Below, piece after piece: positions 20,101 through 29,724 of a stretch of DNA of 64,000 bases. The position numbers and the translations under genes are program-made. The notes below the pieces were generated by a model. It was not told the DNA's origin, ran no database searches, and saw only the letters and a program-made list of their open reading frames with translations. Each line of letters begins with the position of its first letter. Position 1 is the stretch's first letter. The DNA lies in assembly GCF_014206875.1 (NCBI RefSeq), contig NZ_JACIJO010000005.1, positions 1-64,000 on the forward strand. Direction: 5' to 3'. The stretch is from Algoriphagus iocasae (GTDB lineage Bacteria; Bacteroidota; Bacteroidia; Cytophagales; Cyclobacteriaceae).

Positions 20101-20378
20101 ACATTGATTTCTGATTCGTTACCCACAGTAACTTCAACAGATTTCATTCCTACAAATGAAAATTGAAGGATATTACGATCAGCAGGTAATTGAATAGAGT
20201 AGTCCCCATCAATACCGGTGATAGTACCATTTGTGGTCCCTTTAACCAAGACGCTGACTCCCGGTAGGCCTAAGCCATCTTCCGATGAAGTCACAATTCC
20301 ACTAATAGTCTTACTCTGGGCAAAAACACCTTGAGCAAAGAAAATTATTAGCAGAAGAGCTAGTAAATTTTTCTTCAT
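17190..20378 (-). CDS. SusC/RagA-family TonB-linked outer-membrane transporter
   Basis: A roughly 1062-residue TonB-dependent transporter. From the ATG at 20378 (MKKNLLALLLIIFFAQG) it has a good signal peptide; the frame stays open 21 codons further upstream but without a signal. Then come a carboxypeptidase-regulatory-like domain (ISGIVTSSEDGLGLPGVSV), the SusC plug with ALNEVIVTALGV, GVQVIG and LRGINTLGGGSPLFVVDGTPI, then SVLKGPSAAALYGNRAANG, and a large beta-barrel ending in aromatic-poor NVRIGL. It works with the downstream SusD-like lipoprotein. No anti-sigma/sigma pair is adjacent. Confidence 0.96.
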   Translation of the reverse strand: MKKNLLALLLIIFFAQGVFAQSKTISGIVTSSEDGLGLPGVSVLVKGTTNGTITGIDGDYSIQLPADRNILQFSFVGMKSVEVTVGNESEINVVLDPDVKALNEVIVTALGVSRDDRSVGASIQSVKGEDLTATRNSNVVGNLAGKVAGVQVIGSSGAAIGGTQNIRLRGINTLGGGSPLFVVDGTPISNTSISPNNDAAGRDYGNLAADINPDDIESVSVLKGPSAAALYGNRAANGVIIITTKKGNKKKGLGIEINQSTTLENVYVLPEYQNEYAGGYTQDLLTFSYDPNIHPESWASFDGQKMLNYAADESWGPKMDGTMIRHWDSWLDGPQFGELRALVPQPDNVRNFFDTGVTTNTGVSFSAGDALSNFRVSLNNINQKGVMPGSELSKNNVSFNGSQQLNDKLSVGLNFNFTGTNAHGRPASGYTGRNPVNSFNQWFQRQIDMDRLAQYRNPDGTYRSWNIRSPLESRPLYWNNPYYEAYENAPEDSRDRVYGNFNVSYKLTDALKVSGFLRTDFYNQKIEERIASGGLDLDFYSVSQRIGREDNYEILLQYDKMFGEFSVTANAGGNIRKNLYSSMYEGTVGGLAVPNYYNIDASVDRPSTDSYKSTKTVRSVYGNVSVGYQNTIFLDATLRNDWSSSLPKANNSYLYPSITSSFVFTELMGGGGSFLSFGKLRASYAQVGSDIGPYEIAQIYNVSTPYGSFPNLQVPNTAANPNLKPALSSSYEAGVDLRFWNGKVNFDLTFYRNDNKDQILNLTVPGSSGFSGALVNAGNIRSEGVELSIGGTPIQKRDFSWDVSLNLAHNTSKVIELAAGLDNRQLQSAYWGMTINAKVGEEWGTLIGTGFKYADNGLPIINEDGSYAIERNKDLGTTLPTATGGFTNTFRYKNFDLTAFIEFQAGGQFYSVTKMFNAYSGLGKETAGLNDKGSPLRDPVEDGGGVRVDGALEDGTPTTVYVDAYDYFSGMFGLHENWIYDASYVKLREIRLGYSLPAKLVNKTPFHTLNVAFIAKNLWLIHTNVPGLDPSEFGSGANGYAYFESGQLPGVRSLGFNVRIGL

Positions 20379-21422
20379 GATAATTTGGTTGATTTTTATT
20401 GAACCACAATTATATTTTAAATAATGGAAGTCTCTAAACAATAGATAAAAAACATGACAAATGACTTTGTAAAAACCAAAGAATATATTTTATGAATTCT
20501 GAATAAATACAAAATATTATTTTCAGTAAATCCAAATACAGGCTATTTTGAGAATTCACATTCTGTTATTCCCATGTTAACAAAAGTTAATTTTTTTTTA
20601 ACACAAGAAAAGAACTTGCCTTTATTTGATATATATCAAATTCAAAATATAATAATATAATAGAAACATTTTACGCTATTTCTAATTATTAATTTTTTAA
20701 AAAAACGAAATAAAATTTGTTTTTTTTATACTATTATTACTTTTTATTCTGAATTCTATCAAATTGAATGAATGCAATCGGTAATTAATTTCAATATTCA
20801 AATTCGATGATTTTTTATAAATAATTTGGTTTTATTGTGTTTTTCAAATCACTTCTCTGGATTTTACTAACAACCTTATTTCTATTTAAAGGGTTTTGAG
20901 AAACAAAAATATTTTATTAAAGAAGATATCGTCAATTCAAAAACATATTATTCAAAGTTTGTAGAACAGACATCTAACAATCAAAACCATAGCACAAAAG
21001 TCATATAAACACATAAAAATGTATTTCAAACTGTTTATTCAAATTTTAAACTAAAAACAAATTTTATTTGGCTGAATATTATTTAAATTCAAATAAAAAA
21101 AACAAAAATCGACTTTTTAAAAAATAAAATTAAACAACCACAGAAACATAAGAATATTTTTAAACACATTCTATAAAAGAAAAATATGTAAAATAACAGA
21201 TATATTATTTCTTATAATACATGATAAATAACTCACACATATAACTTAAACAAGTCATTATCAATTAGTTTAAAGGAATAATTATACGGAAAATTGAAAA
21301 ATCCAGAATTTGTCTAAGGAATATTGAAATATAAAAACCCAAAAAAATTGATCTATTCTCTACAAATTGGAATCTAAAAAGTGTTTTTCTAAATAATAAG
21401 TGAGTAAACCCCAAAAAGCCTT
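20379..21422 (-). other. Roughly 1 kb AT-rich non-coding gap upstream of susC
   Basis: No frame of useful length occurs on either strand, and base composition is far more AT-rich than the flanking genes, with many A or T runs and TATATA-type words. I found no clean TAnnTTTG promoter, tRNA or strong hairpin. It presumably holds the SusC-operon promoter and a long leader, but I cannot place them. Confidence 0.5.
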
Positions 21423-23345
21423 TCAAAGGACTTTAATTGTAATTCTTCTATTCAGAGCTTGATTTTGAGCAGTCGTATTTGGCACTACGGGCTCTTTATC
21501 TCCTTTTCCTTCTACAAGAACTCTTGCAGGATGCATTCCCTCATCCACGAGGTATTTTTGGACACTTTCAGCCCTCTGAAGACTGAGCTGGAGATTATAA
21601 CCAGGTGACCCTACATTATCTGTATGTCCAGTTATAAGGATATTTACATTAGGGTTTTCTTTCAGGAATTTAACCAGTCTTCGCAGCGATGACATCGACT
21701 CTGACTTCAATTCATACTTATCAAAGTCAAAGAAGATATTCTCGAATACAAACTCCTCACCAGAAGCAACAGGCACCAACTCCACATTAAGGTCCTCTAC
21801 ATTCTGGAGCTTATCCCTTTCCACATTGAAAATCTTTGGTAAAAATCCTTTCTTTTCCACATACAGACCTGATATAGCTTTATCAGGGTACAGCATCATA
21901 AACTCACCAGTTTTACCATCAGCCTGAAACTCATAAAGAGTACTATCATTTGTCAAAGAAACCAATGATAATGTCGCGTCTATTGGCTCGCCGGTTTTGG
22001 CATTAAACACCTTTCCACCTGTGACTGTCAGATTTTCTCCTAAATAAATCTCCTCTGGAAATTTAAACCTATAAAGCAGTGAACGATCATTCCCGTTTTC
22101 CCCAGTTGTCAACTCAGTAAAATAAGCATAGTCCTTTTGGGCAGTAATGAACAAGGCAACCTGATCTAATTGGTCATTAATAGGTAGGCCAAGATTTTCA
22201 GGAACTGAAAACTCAGTGTTTTCTACCCTTGAAAGAAATATATCCATCCCACCGAACCCCGGATGTCCATCAGAGGCAAAGAATAATATCTCATTATTAA
22301 AAAACATAAATGGCGAAATCTCATCTTTGGCAGTATTCACTGTATTCCCCAAATTCTTAGCTTCTGACCAAGAGCCATCATTTTGACGCACACTGTACCA
22401 AATATCATTGCCCCCATATCCGCCTCTTCTATTCGAAGAAAAGAACAATATTCTACCATCAGCTGATAAAGAAGGCTGGGAATCCCAAGATCTGGAATTC
22501 ACCTTCTTGCCCATATTCGTCGGTCTTTGCCAATTCCCATTCACCTTGTAGGCAATATATAGGTCACAGCTACCTTCAGAATCAGGAGCATCACAAGAGG
22601 TATAAATCAAGATGTTCCCATCTGCAGTTACCGAACATGTTCCCTCATTATATTGTGAATTGATCGTTTCAGCAATACTGACAGGATTGGTCCAGGACCC
22701 ATCTGGCTCTAAATAAGAGGTAAAAATATCTTCCTTATCAAAATTACCGGTACCGTCTCTTTTAGTAAAAAGGATTTGTTCTCCATCCGCTGTCAGCACA
22801 GGAAAGTATTGCAACTGGAATTTATTGATCGGTTCGGAAAGTTTTTCTTTTTCAATAGCCATCACATTTACGAGCATATTCTTCAAAAAGTCGATTCTAT
22901 CCTTCATTTGGACATAATACATTGTCTTCTTGAAGTCCTGATCAAACAAAGGATCCGTTTCATTAAATGTGTCAAAGGCTTCCTGAAACTTTCCCTGACT
23001 CATATAAAGGTTGGTAAACAACCATCCGTAATCAGCGACATTTTTGGTAGTTGCATTTTTACCACTAAGCCGTTTCTTTCCATTCAGGGCAACTTCTTCC
23101 GCTTCCTTGATTTTTCCTTGGGTTATCAAAAGCTGAGACATCTTCACATAAGCCTCTAAAAATGACGCCTCTCTATTAATTGCAGCCTGATATTTTGAAA
23201 TTGCCTGATCGTACTGTCGGGAAAGAGTTAATTCTTCGGCCTCTTGATACAATTTTATAGCCCTTCCATCAATGATGGAATAAGTCTGAGCTTGGCTCAC
23301 ACTAAAAATAAAGAAAAACAGAATTCCTGCTAAAATTCGGCTCAT
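21423..23345 (-). CDS. PorE-like TPR/beta-propeller/OmpA-domain protein
   Basis: A 640-residue envelope protein with the domain order of P. gingivalis PorE. Signal peptide (about 19 residues); TPR helices at about 28-150; a PD40-type beta-propeller at about 170-420 with repeats such as QPSLSADGRILFFSSNRRGGYGGNDIW (one copy, about 293-318); a carboxypeptidase-regulatory-like domain at about 440-520 (GGKVFNAKTGEPI); and a C-terminal OmpA domain (about 535-640) with FDFDKYELKSES, GHTDNVGSPGYN and LNRRI that binds peptidoglycan. PorE anchors the type IX translocon to the cell wall; several paralogues exist per genome, so the role is probable, not certain. It starts 4 bp after queE. Confidence 0.88.
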   Translation of the reverse strand: MSRILAGILFFFIFSVSQAQTYSIIDGRAIKLYQEAEELTLSRQYDQAISKYQAAINREASFLEAYVKMSQLLITQGKIKEAEEVALNGKKRLSGKNATTKNVADYGWLFTNLYMSQGKFQEAFDTFNETDPLFDQDFKKTMYYVQMKDRIDFLKNMLVNVMAIEKEKLSEPINKFQLQYFPVLTADGEQILFTKRDGTGNFDKEDIFTSYLEPDGSWTNPVSIAETINSQYNEGTCSVTADGNILIYTSCDAPDSEGSCDLYIAYKVNGNWQRPTNMGKKVNSRSWDSQPSLSADGRILFFSSNRRGGYGGNDIWYSVRQNDGSWSEAKNLGNTVNTAKDEISPFMFFNNEILFFASDGHPGFGGMDIFLSRVENTEFSVPENLGLPINDQLDQVALFITAQKDYAYFTELTTGENGNDRSLLYRFKFPEEIYLGENLTVTGGKVFNAKTGEPIDATLSLVSLTNDSTLYEFQADGKTGEFMMLYPDKAISGLYVEKKGFLPKIFNVERDKLQNVEDLNVELVPVASGEEFVFENIFFDFDKYELKSESMSSLRRLVKFLKENPNVNILITGHTDNVGSPGYNLQLSLQRAESVQKYLVDEGMHPARVLVEGKGDKEPVVPNTTAQNQALNRRITIKVL

Positions 23346-23349
23346 GGAC

Positions 23350-23976
23350 CTAGGGTATGTCCATAAATTTATGAGTTTGCAGCGATATTTTCCAATTTGG
23401 ATGATTTTTCGCGTAGTTTATAATAGAAGGAGTGAATTTCTCTGCCTTACTCCACTCTGGTTGAAGGCGCAATTCGCAGTCCTCATTAACCAACTTTGCA
23501 TGCTCTTCAGCAAAGTCAAAATCGCTGGAATGAAAAACGACCACTTTTAATTCGTCCGCTTCTTGATAGATGGAAGGATGAGGTTTTTTGAATTTTTTCG
23601 GTGAAAAACACACCCAATCAAAATCTCCTGAAAATGGATGCGCACCTGAAGTTTCGATATTGGTAGTAAAACCCTTCTCCTTTAACAATGCTGTCAAAGG
23701 TCCCAACTCATACGTCAAGGGCTCCCCACCAGTAATCACCACCAATCTTCCCGGGAACTTCTCCGCTTCTGCCACAATATCTTCAATAGGTTGGATTGGC
23801 CACTTCCCAGCTTCCCAAGATTCTTTGACATCACACCAGACACATCCTACATCACAGCCTCCAAGCCGGATAAAATAAGCAGGATGCCCGGTAAATCTCC
23901 CCTCTCCCTGTATCGTGTAAAACGCTTCCATCAAAGGAAGCGACAAGCCTTTTGCAATCAATTCTTCTGTCTTCAT
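23350..23976 (-). CDS. queE: 7-carboxy-7-deazaguanine synthase
   Basis: Radical SAM enzyme that rearranges 6-carboxytetrahydropterin into 7-carboxy-7-deazaguanine for queuosine. 208 residues. The cluster-binding cysteines are Cys41, Cys45 and Cys48 (GCDVGCVWCD), the CX3CX2C spacing typical of radical SAM enzymes. FYTIQGEGRFTG at the N-terminus and VITGGEP (about 79-85) are family signatures. It precedes the PorE-like gene by 4 bp, so the two are probably cotranscribed although their functions are unrelated. Confidence 0.96.
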   Translation of the reverse strand: MKTEELIAKGLSLPLMEAFYTIQGEGRFTGHPAYFIRLGGCDVGCVWCDVKESWEAGKWPIQPIEDIVAEAEKFPGRLVVITGGEPLTYELGPLTALLKEKGFTTNIETSGAHPFSGDFDWVCFSPKKFKKPHPSIYQEADELKVVVFHSSDFDFAEEHAKLVNEDCELRLQPEWSKAEKFTPSIINYAKNHPNWKISLQTHKFMDIP

Positions 23977-24023
23977 GAATTTTTGTTGAAGCGGGCAATT
24001 GAACCGCTGGTGAAAATCAGGTG

Positions 24024-24031
24024 CAAAGGTA
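24024..24031 (-). promoter_or_regulatory. -7 promoter element of queE
   Basis: The minus strand reads TACCTTTGCA about 48 bases before the queE ATG, matching the Bacteroidota -7 element. No good TTG lies 19-20 bases upstream. Confidence 0.5.
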
Positions 24032-24096
24032 AGATATTTTTATGTCGGAAAGTAGTAATGCTCCGACCTAAGTGTTTTAGCCCTGACTAATTAAAC

Positions 24097-24534
24097 CTAC
24101 AATCTTTTCATCATCAACACTCTATAATTACTCACCCCTCCTTTAGGAATAACTTTCACGATTTTAAAACCTCTTTTTAGACCAAAGTTGATCATCGCTG
24201 GAAATCTATTTCTGGTTTTAAAATACACTTTCTTAAACCCTATTTTTCTAGCCCATTTTTCTTGAAAATCCGCCAAGGCTGTTGCAACACCACTTTTTCG
24301 AAATTCTGGTTTTACCCCTCCCATCCAAGAGTACAAAACATGAGGTTTCTTGCTTTGGTAGCCAACTTTAAAACCCAAAAGCTCTCCATTTTTCTCAGCC
24401 ACTAAAGCCAAATATATTTTGTCTTTTAGCCGGCTGGTATAAAAGTCCATTGGAACCTCTTCATAAAATTCGGCGATACTTTTATGAACTTTAAAAACCT
24501 CTTCAAGAAAAGCCTCTCTTACCAAAAACTCCAT
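24097..24534 (-). CDS. GNAT-family N-acetyltransferase
   Basis: A 145-residue single-domain acetyltransferase. The acetyl-CoA loop is seen in GVKPEFRKSGVATALADFQEKW cut short here as RKSGVATAL (about 79-87), followed by the helix ARKIGFKKVYFKT. The substrate is unknown. It is a short gene standing alone between queE and the amidohydrolase terminator. Another possibility is ribosomal-protein or small-molecule acetylation; nothing nearby decides. Confidence 0.85.
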   Translation of the reverse strand: MEFLVREAFLEEVFKVHKSIAEFYEEVPMDFYTSRLKDKIYLALVAEKNGELLGFKVGYQSKKPHVLYSWMGGVKPEFRKSGVATALADFQEKWARKIGFKKVYFKTRNRFPAMINFGLKRGFKIVKVIPKGGVSNYRVLMMKRL

Positions 24535-24565
24535 TTCTGATTGATTAATGATTCATTTATAAAGT

Positions 24566-24608
24566 AAAAGTGGCAAGATTCGGGAAATTCTCCGATCCTG
24601 CCACTTTT
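24566..24608 (-). terminator. Terminator of the M20 amidohydrolase
   Basis: AAAAGTGGCA (24566-24575) pairs with TGCCACTTTT (24599-24608), with further pairing inside (GAT-CGG with CCG-ATC). It lies 23 bases after the amidohydrolase stop on the minus strand and ends in a T-rich tract. Confidence 0.85.
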
Positions 24609-24630
24609 TCAAATTGCTTTTAGTATCAGA

Positions 24631-26232
24631 TTACTTTTTCACAGTCGGATAGGTTACCCCCAATTGCTCCAGATAGGTATCATACTTTGTTTCATCGTAA
24701 TAATACTTCTCCATCAAAGGACGATAAAGATCCATAATTTGCTTATTCAAATATATTGGAGCTTCATCATCTGCCGAAATCATTGGCTTATACTCTTCCT
24801 CTTTAGTCTGGACATTTTTAAAATAATCCCAGGCTTCGTTTACCAGCTCAGGATTTAGAAGAAAATCCAAAATAGTCATTGCTTCAGCCTTTGCTCCGGC
24901 TGTCACTCCTTTATGAGCAATCGGCGTTGCCATGGCAATCGCATTTGCCCAGTGGTGCCCAGGAAGTCCAGGAATGTTGGAAGGAAATCTCATCGTCACA
25001 GTTGGCAAAACCCAGGAAACATCTCCGATATCATCAGATCCTCCAGAGCGCGGTGTGGTCACAGGCAATCCCAAAGTATCTAATTTGGTTGGCAATCCTT
25101 CAATCTTAGAAGCTTTCACTTCGGTTTGAACAGCTTTCGCCAATTCCTGATCTGCCTCAGACCATTCAGGCAATCCAACCTTTAAGATATTTGCATACAT
25201 TTTTTCAGCTATTACCTTATTAAAGTGCCTTGGCCATGCAGTTCCGAGAATCTTAGAAGTCATCTCTGTATCGGTCATCAATGCTGCTCCTTGTGCCATT
25301 TTATTTGCCACATCATACATTTCCATGATGCCATCGTACTTCACATCTCTGAAATAATACCAAATAGAAGCTTTTGAAGGAACTACATTTGGCTGGTCAC
25401 CACCATCGGTAAAAATGGAATGAGATCTTTTCAAAGGATCTAAATGTTCTCTTCTGTAATTCCAGCCCACATTCATAAGTTCAGCCGCATCCAATGCACT
25501 TTTACCTCTCCAAGGTGCTCCAGCAGCATGCGCTGCTTCTCCACTGAAAGTATATTCCACAGAAATCAAACCTGTTCCTGAAGCTTGGCCATAACTTACT
25601 CCCAAATTACTTCCAACATGGGTAAAAATACAGATGTCAATATCATCGAATAAGCCATCTCGGACAAACCAAGCTTTAGATGCTACCAATTCCTCCGCGA
25701 TACCTGGCCAAAGAATCAGTGTACCACCGATATTTTCTCTTTCCATGATTTTCTTCACGGCCAAAGCCGCTGTGATATTCAAAGGAATCCCGGCATTATG
25801 TCCCTCTCCATGCCCTGGCGCACCTTCAATAATCGGTTTATGGTAGGCAACTCCTGGATATTGAGATGCCTTTGGGATATCATCCACATCTGAACCCAGA
25901 GCGATGACAGGTCCATCTCCATTGCTCCAAGTAGCAAACCAAGCTGTCGGAATTCCGGAAACTCCCATTTTTATCTCAAAACCATTGTCAGCTAAGATTC
26001 CTGTGAGATACTTAGACGATTCGATTTCCTGAAATCCAAGCTCGGCGAAACTAAAAATCTTATCGACCATTACTTGGCTCATTTTAGCCTCTTGCTGCAC
26101 AATATCAAGCGCTTCTTGCTTTAATGCCTCCTTTTGCTTTTCCGAATATTTTTTCTGTGCAAAGGAAACAGGTGCAATTAATAAGGCAATACCAACTAAA
26201 AAGCTGTGTTGCCAAAGGGTAGAAATTTTCAT
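24631..26232 (-). CDS. Exported M20-family amidohydrolase (AbgB-like)
   Basis: A 533-residue metal-dependent amidohydrolase of the M20D family, closest in type to the p-aminobenzoyl-glutamate hydrolase subunit B group. A signal peptide of about 25 residues ends at VSFAQ, so it is exported. The metal-site segment GEGHNAGIP (about 142-150) replaces the usual CGHD motif; ELVASK carries the general-base Glu and FTHVGSN another ligand. A dimerisation lid (about 215-330) and SGGSDDIGDVSW (about 395) follow. The substrate is unknown; N-acyl amino acids or dipeptides are plausible. Confidence 0.87.
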   Translation of the reverse strand: MKISTLWQHSFLVGIALLIAPVSFAQKKYSEKQKEALKQEALDIVQQEAKMSQVMVDKIFSFAELGFQEIESSKYLTGILADNGFEIKMGVSGIPTAWFATWSNGDGPVIALGSDVDDIPKASQYPGVAYHKPIIEGAPGHGEGHNAGIPLNITAALAVKKIMERENIGGTLILWPGIAEELVASKAWFVRDGLFDDIDICIFTHVGSNLGVSYGQASGTGLISVEYTFSGEAAHAAGAPWRGKSALDAAELMNVGWNYRREHLDPLKRSHSIFTDGGDQPNVVPSKASIWYYFRDVKYDGIMEMYDVANKMAQGAALMTDTEMTSKILGTAWPRHFNKVIAEKMYANILKVGLPEWSEADQELAKAVQTEVKASKIEGLPTKLDTLGLPVTTPRSGGSDDIGDVSWVLPTVTMRFPSNIPGLPGHHWANAIAMATPIAHKGVTAGAKAEAMTILDFLLNPELVNEAWDYFKNVQTKEEEYKPMISADDEAPIYLNKQIMDLYRPLMEKYYYDETKYDTYLEQLGVTYPTVKK

Positions 26233-26339
26233 AGGATTGGTGGTATGGTTATATCGGAAAATACTAAAAAGAAGTGAGTTGCAATCAAAAAAATGATCAA
26301 TGGAAATAATTTATAGACAGGAGGAATTAGAGATTTTCA

Positions 26340-26369
26340 TTCCAAACCCAGTCAATTTTTCTATTTTTG
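26340..26369 (+). promoter_or_regulatory. Probable promoter of leuS
   Basis: TATTTTTG (26362-26369) matches TAnnTTTG; TTC lies exactly 19 bases upstream (26340-26342), one base off the TTG element. The ATG of leuS follows 37 bases later. Confidence 0.5.
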
Positions 26370-26405
26370 CAGGCGTTTAGCTAAAAAATCACGAATATTT
26401 CAATC

Positions 26406-29330
26406 ATGGCGGAGTACACTTTTAGGGAAATTGAAAAGAAATGGCAGGCTTACTGGGAAAAGAACCAAACTTTCCTAGCCAAAGTCAATCCTGACAAACC
26501 AAAGTTCTATACACTTGATATGTTTCCATATCCTTCTGGAGCGGGACTTCATGTCGGTCATCCACTTGGATATATCGCTTCAGATATCGTAGCAAGATTC
26601 AAAACTCTAAAAGGTTTCAATGTACTTCACCCAATGGGTTACGATAGTTTTGGCTTGCCTGCGGAGCAATATGCAATTCAGACTGGACAGCATCCAGCTA
26701 TCACCACCGAACAAAATATCAAGCGCTACACTGAGCAATTAAAAAATATCGGTTTTGCATTTGACTGGAGCAAAGAAGTAAGAACATCCAATCCTGACTA
26801 CTATAAATGGACTCAGTGGATTTTCATGCAGCTCTTCAATAGCTATTATGATCAGGACGCTGACAAAGCTCTTTCTATTGACTCTTTGATTTCAAGATTT
26901 GAAAAAGAAGGGAATAAAAATGTGAAAGCTGTTTGTGATGATGAAACTCCAACTTTCACAGCTGAACAATGGAATGCTTACTCCGAAAAGGAGAAGCAGG
27001 AAATGCTTTTGAAATACCGATTGACTTTTTTAGCAGAAACTACTGTCAACTGGTGTGCTGCTCTCGGAACTGTACTTTCCAATGACGAGGTAAAAGACGG
27101 TTTCTCTGAGCGAGGTGGCCATCCAGTGGAGCGCAAGAAAATGATGCAGTGGTCCATGAGAATCACTGCTTATGCGGATCGCTTATTAAAAGGTCTGGAG
27201 AAAGTCGATTGGTCAGAGCCGATCAAAGAAATGCAGCGAAACTGGATCGGAAAATCCATTGGAGCTGAGGTAATCTTCCAAGTGAAAGATTCCAATGAAA
27301 CCATCAAAGTATTTACCACTAGAGTGGATACTATATATGGTGTAACCTATTTGGCTTTGGCTCCTGAATCTGATCTGGCGGCTTCTTTGATCACTGAAGA
27401 TCAAAGAGAAACTGCAGAAGCCTATATTGAAGTGGCAAAAAACCGATCAGAGCGTGAGCGAATGAGCGATGTAAAAACCATCTCGGGAGCGTTTACTGGC
27501 TCTTATGCGATCAACCCATTCAATGGAGAAGAAATCCAGATTTGGGTTGCTGATTATGTTTTGGCAGGCTATGGAACTGGCGCTGTAATGGCCGTTCCTG
27601 CGCATGATGAGCGTGATTACAACTTTGCGAAGCACTTTGGATTAGAAATCAGACAAGTGATCGAAGGTTCCATGGAAGAAGGTTCTTTCCCTGGAAAAGG
27701 AGGATTGATCATCAATTCCGGTTTCATTTCGAATCTTTATATGAAAGATGCCATGACCAAAGCCATTGAGTTTTTGGAAGAAAAAGGCATCGGAAAAGGC
27801 AAGATCCAATACAGAATGCGTGATGCGATTTTCACACGCCAGCGCTATTGGGGTGAGCCACTTCCAGTTTATTTCAAAGAAGGGCTTCCTTATTTGATAG
27901 AAGAAAAAGACTTGCCTTTGGTTTTACCGGAGGTAGATAAATACTTGCCAACAGAAGATGGAGAACCACCTTTGGCTCGCGCAAAAGATTGGAATTACAA
28001 AACTGCAGATGGCGAATTTCCTTTGGAAAGAAGCACGATGCCAGGTTGGGCTGGATCCAGCTGGTATTTCTTCAGATATACAGACCCTAAAAACGAATCT
28101 GAATTGGCTGATAAGGGCACTACAGATTATTGGGGAGCAGTAGATTTATACATCGGGGGTTCTGAGCATGCAACAGGACACTTATTGTATTCCAGATTCT
28201 GGACCAAGTTCCTATATGACATCGGCGTTGTAAGTATTGACGAGCCATTCCAAAAGATGATCAACCAAGGAATGATCCAGGGTAGATCAAATTTTGTATA
28301 CCGAGTATTTCCAAGAATCAGTGCTTCTTCAGGTGATTCTCAACCAAAATTACCTCAAGTTTTTGTCACAAAAAGCACTAGGGATAAAATCATTGAAGGA
28401 GTAATTTCAGAGGAAGAAGTCAAAGAAATTACTAGTGTTGTTAATGATAAGTTTAAAAAATTAAATCCTGGAATGGAATTTAATCCGATGGTAGGACCAG
28501 TAAAACTATCTGAAATGCACGTGGACGTGAATATAGTTTACAACGACCAGCTTAACTTGGAGAAATTCAAAGCTTGGAGACCAGATTTGGCAGATGCTGA
28601 ATTCATCCTGGAAGACGGTAAATACATCTGCGGCTCGGAAGTGGAGAAAATGTCCAAGTCTAAGTACAACGTCGTAAATCCGGATGACATCATCGAGCGA
28701 TACGGCGCAGACACCTTGAGATTGTACGAGATGTTCTTGGGCCCTTTGGAGCAATTCAAGCCTTGGAACACCAACGGCATCGATGGAGTATTCAAATTCC
28801 TTCGAAAACTTTGGAACCTTTACCATACACAAGCAGGAGAATTCCAGGTTTCTGATGCAGAACCAAGCAAAGATGAATACAAAGCCCTTCACAAAGCCAT
28901 CAAAAAGATGGAAGAAGACATGGCCAACTTCTCTTTCAACACTTCTGTTTCCAGCTTTATGATTTGCGTGAACGAACTAAGTTCAGTAAAATCCAACAAG
29001 CGAAAAATCCTGGAACCTTTGGCAATTTTGGTTTCTCCATATGCGCCGCATATCTCCGAAGAACTTTGGTCACTTCTTGGACATGAGACTTCCATCACTG
29101 AAGCAACATTCCCGGCATTTGACGAAAGCTATCTGAAGGAAAGTGCTTTTGAATATCCTGTGATGATCAATGGTAAAATGAGGGCTAAACTTAATTTGGA
29201 CCTTTCTCTTTCTAAAGAGGAAATCGAAAAGGCTGCTTTGGCTGACGAAACCGTACAGAAATGGCTGGACGGCAAAGCACCTAAAAAAATGATCGTTGTC
29301 CCAGGTAAAATTGTCAACGTGGTTATTTAA
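26406..29330 (+). CDS. leuS: Leucyl-tRNA synthetase
   Basis: Charges tRNA-Leu with leucine. 974 residues, slightly longer than E. coli LeuS (860) owing to insertions common in Bacteroidota. The HIGH motif is HVGHP (49-53) and the KMSKS loop is at 748-752. The editing domain (about 280-490) contains [14 protein letters not shown] and the conserved Asp in [11 protein letters not shown]. Insertions lie at about 150-205 and about 630-710. The C-terminal domain ends in [16 protein letters not shown] strong terminator follows. tRNA-Leu(UAG), one of its substrates, is also in the window. Confidence 0.98.
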   Translation: MAEYTFREIEKKWQAYWEKNQTFLAKVNPDKPKFYTLDMFPYPSGAGLHVGHPLGYIASDIVARFKTLKGFNVLHPMGYDSFGLPAEQYAIQTGQHPAITTEQNIKRYTEQLKNIGFAFDWSKEVRTSNPDYYKWTQWIFMQLFNSYYDQDADKALSIDSLISRFEKEGNKNVKAVCDDETPTFTAEQWNAYSEKEKQEMLLKYRLTFLAETTVNWCAALGTVLSNDEVKDGFSERGGHPVERKKMMQWSMRITAYADRLLKGLEKVDWSEPIKEMQRNWIGKSIGAEVIFQVKDSNETIKVFTTRVDTIYGVTYLALAPESDLAASLITEDQRETAEAYIEVAKNRSERERMSDVKTISGAFTGSYAINPFNGEEIQIWVADYVLAGYGTGAVMAVPAHDERDYNFAKHFGLEIRQVIEGSMEEGSFPGKGGLIINSGFISNLYMKDAMTKAIEFLEEKGIGKGKIQYRMRDAIFTRQRYWGEPLPVYFKEGLPYLIEEKDLPLVLPEVDKYLPTEDGEPPLARAKDWNYKTADGEFPLERSTMPGWAGSSWYFFRYTDPKNESELADKGTTDYWGAVDLYIGGSEHATGHLLYSRFWTKFLYDIGVVSIDEPFQKMINQGMIQGRSNFVYRVFPRISASSGDSQPKLPQVFVTKSTRDKIIEGVISEEEVKEITSVVNDKFKKLNPGMEFNPMVGPVKLSEMHVDVNIVYNDQLNLEKFKAWRPDLADAEFILEDGKYICGSEVEKMSKSKYNVVNPDDIIERYGADTLRLYEMFLGPLEQFKPWNTNGIDGVFKFLRKLWNLYHTQAGEFQVSDAEPSKDEYKALHKAIKKMEEDMANFSFNTSVSSFMICVNELSSVKSNKRKILEPLAILVSPYAPHISEELWSLLGHETSITEATFPAFDESYLKESAFEYPVMINGKMRAKLNLDLSLSKEEIEKAALADETVQKWLDGKAPKKMIVVPGKIVNVVI

Positions 29331-29345
29331 AGATAATTAATTCAA

Positions 29346-29384
29346 TAAAAAGAGCTCAACCAGTGCTATGGTTGAGCTCTTTTC
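29346..29384 (+). terminator. Terminator after leuS
   Basis: AGAGCTCAACC (29351-29361) pairs perfectly with GGTTGAGCTCT (29370-29380), flanked by A and T tracts, so it could work in both directions. Confidence 0.9.
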
Positions 29385-29403
29385 ATGTTAACTTGTTTTA
29401 ATT

Positions 29404-29411
29404 TATCTTTG
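29404..29411 (+). promoter_or_regulatory. -7 promoter element before mntA
   Basis: TATCTTTG fits TAnnTTTG and ends only four bases before the mntA ATG (29416), so the transcript would be leaderless or nearly so. TTC lies 19 bases upstream (29382-29384), inside the terminator T tract. Confidence 0.5.
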
Positions 29412-29415
29412 AAAT

Positions 29416-29724
29416 ATGCACTTAATTCAAGAAAAAGCATCAGGCATCAAAGCACTTTGTGAAAAACACAAAGTAAAAAGGTTGTATGCTTTTGGTTCGG
29501 TTTTGACCACTTGTTTTAATGAGGAAAGCGATGTAGATTTTTTAGTTGATTTTAGGAAAAATGAAATTCCCAATTTTGGAGCTAATTACTTTAATTTCAT
29601 TTTTGCCTTAGAGGATCTATTAGGACGAAAAATTGATCTGATAGAAAGGGCTGCAATTCAAAATCCTTATTTCAAAGAACATGTAGAAGAGTCAAAATTA
29701 TTGATTTATGAATTCGAAGATTAA
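29416..29724 (+). CDS. mntA: MNT-type nucleotidyltransferase antitoxin
   Basis: A 102-residue minimal nucleotidyltransferase. The motif GSX10DXD is exact: Gly27-Ser28, ten residues, Asp39-x-Asp41 (FGSVLTTCFNEESDVDFLVDF begins at about 26; catalytic residues named). In characterised MntA-HepT pairs this enzyme adds AMP units to a tyrosine of the HEPN toxin and neutralises it. The next gene, overlapping by 17 bp, is just such a HEPN protein with the modified Tyr present. The pairing makes a toxin-antitoxin role likely. Confidence 0.9.
   Translation: MHLIQEKASGIKALCEKHKVKRLYAFGSVLTTCFNEESDVDFLVDFRKNEIPNFGANYFNFIFALEDLLGRKIDLIERAAIQNPYFKEHVEESKLLIYEFED

Noticed and set aside
22776-23159. 127-codon plus-strand frame inside the PorE-like gene
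   Set aside because: It is antisense to conserved TPR and propeller coding sequence; a shadow frame.
28506-28892. 128-codon minus-strand frame inside leuS
   Set aside because: It is antisense to the KMSKS region of leuS.
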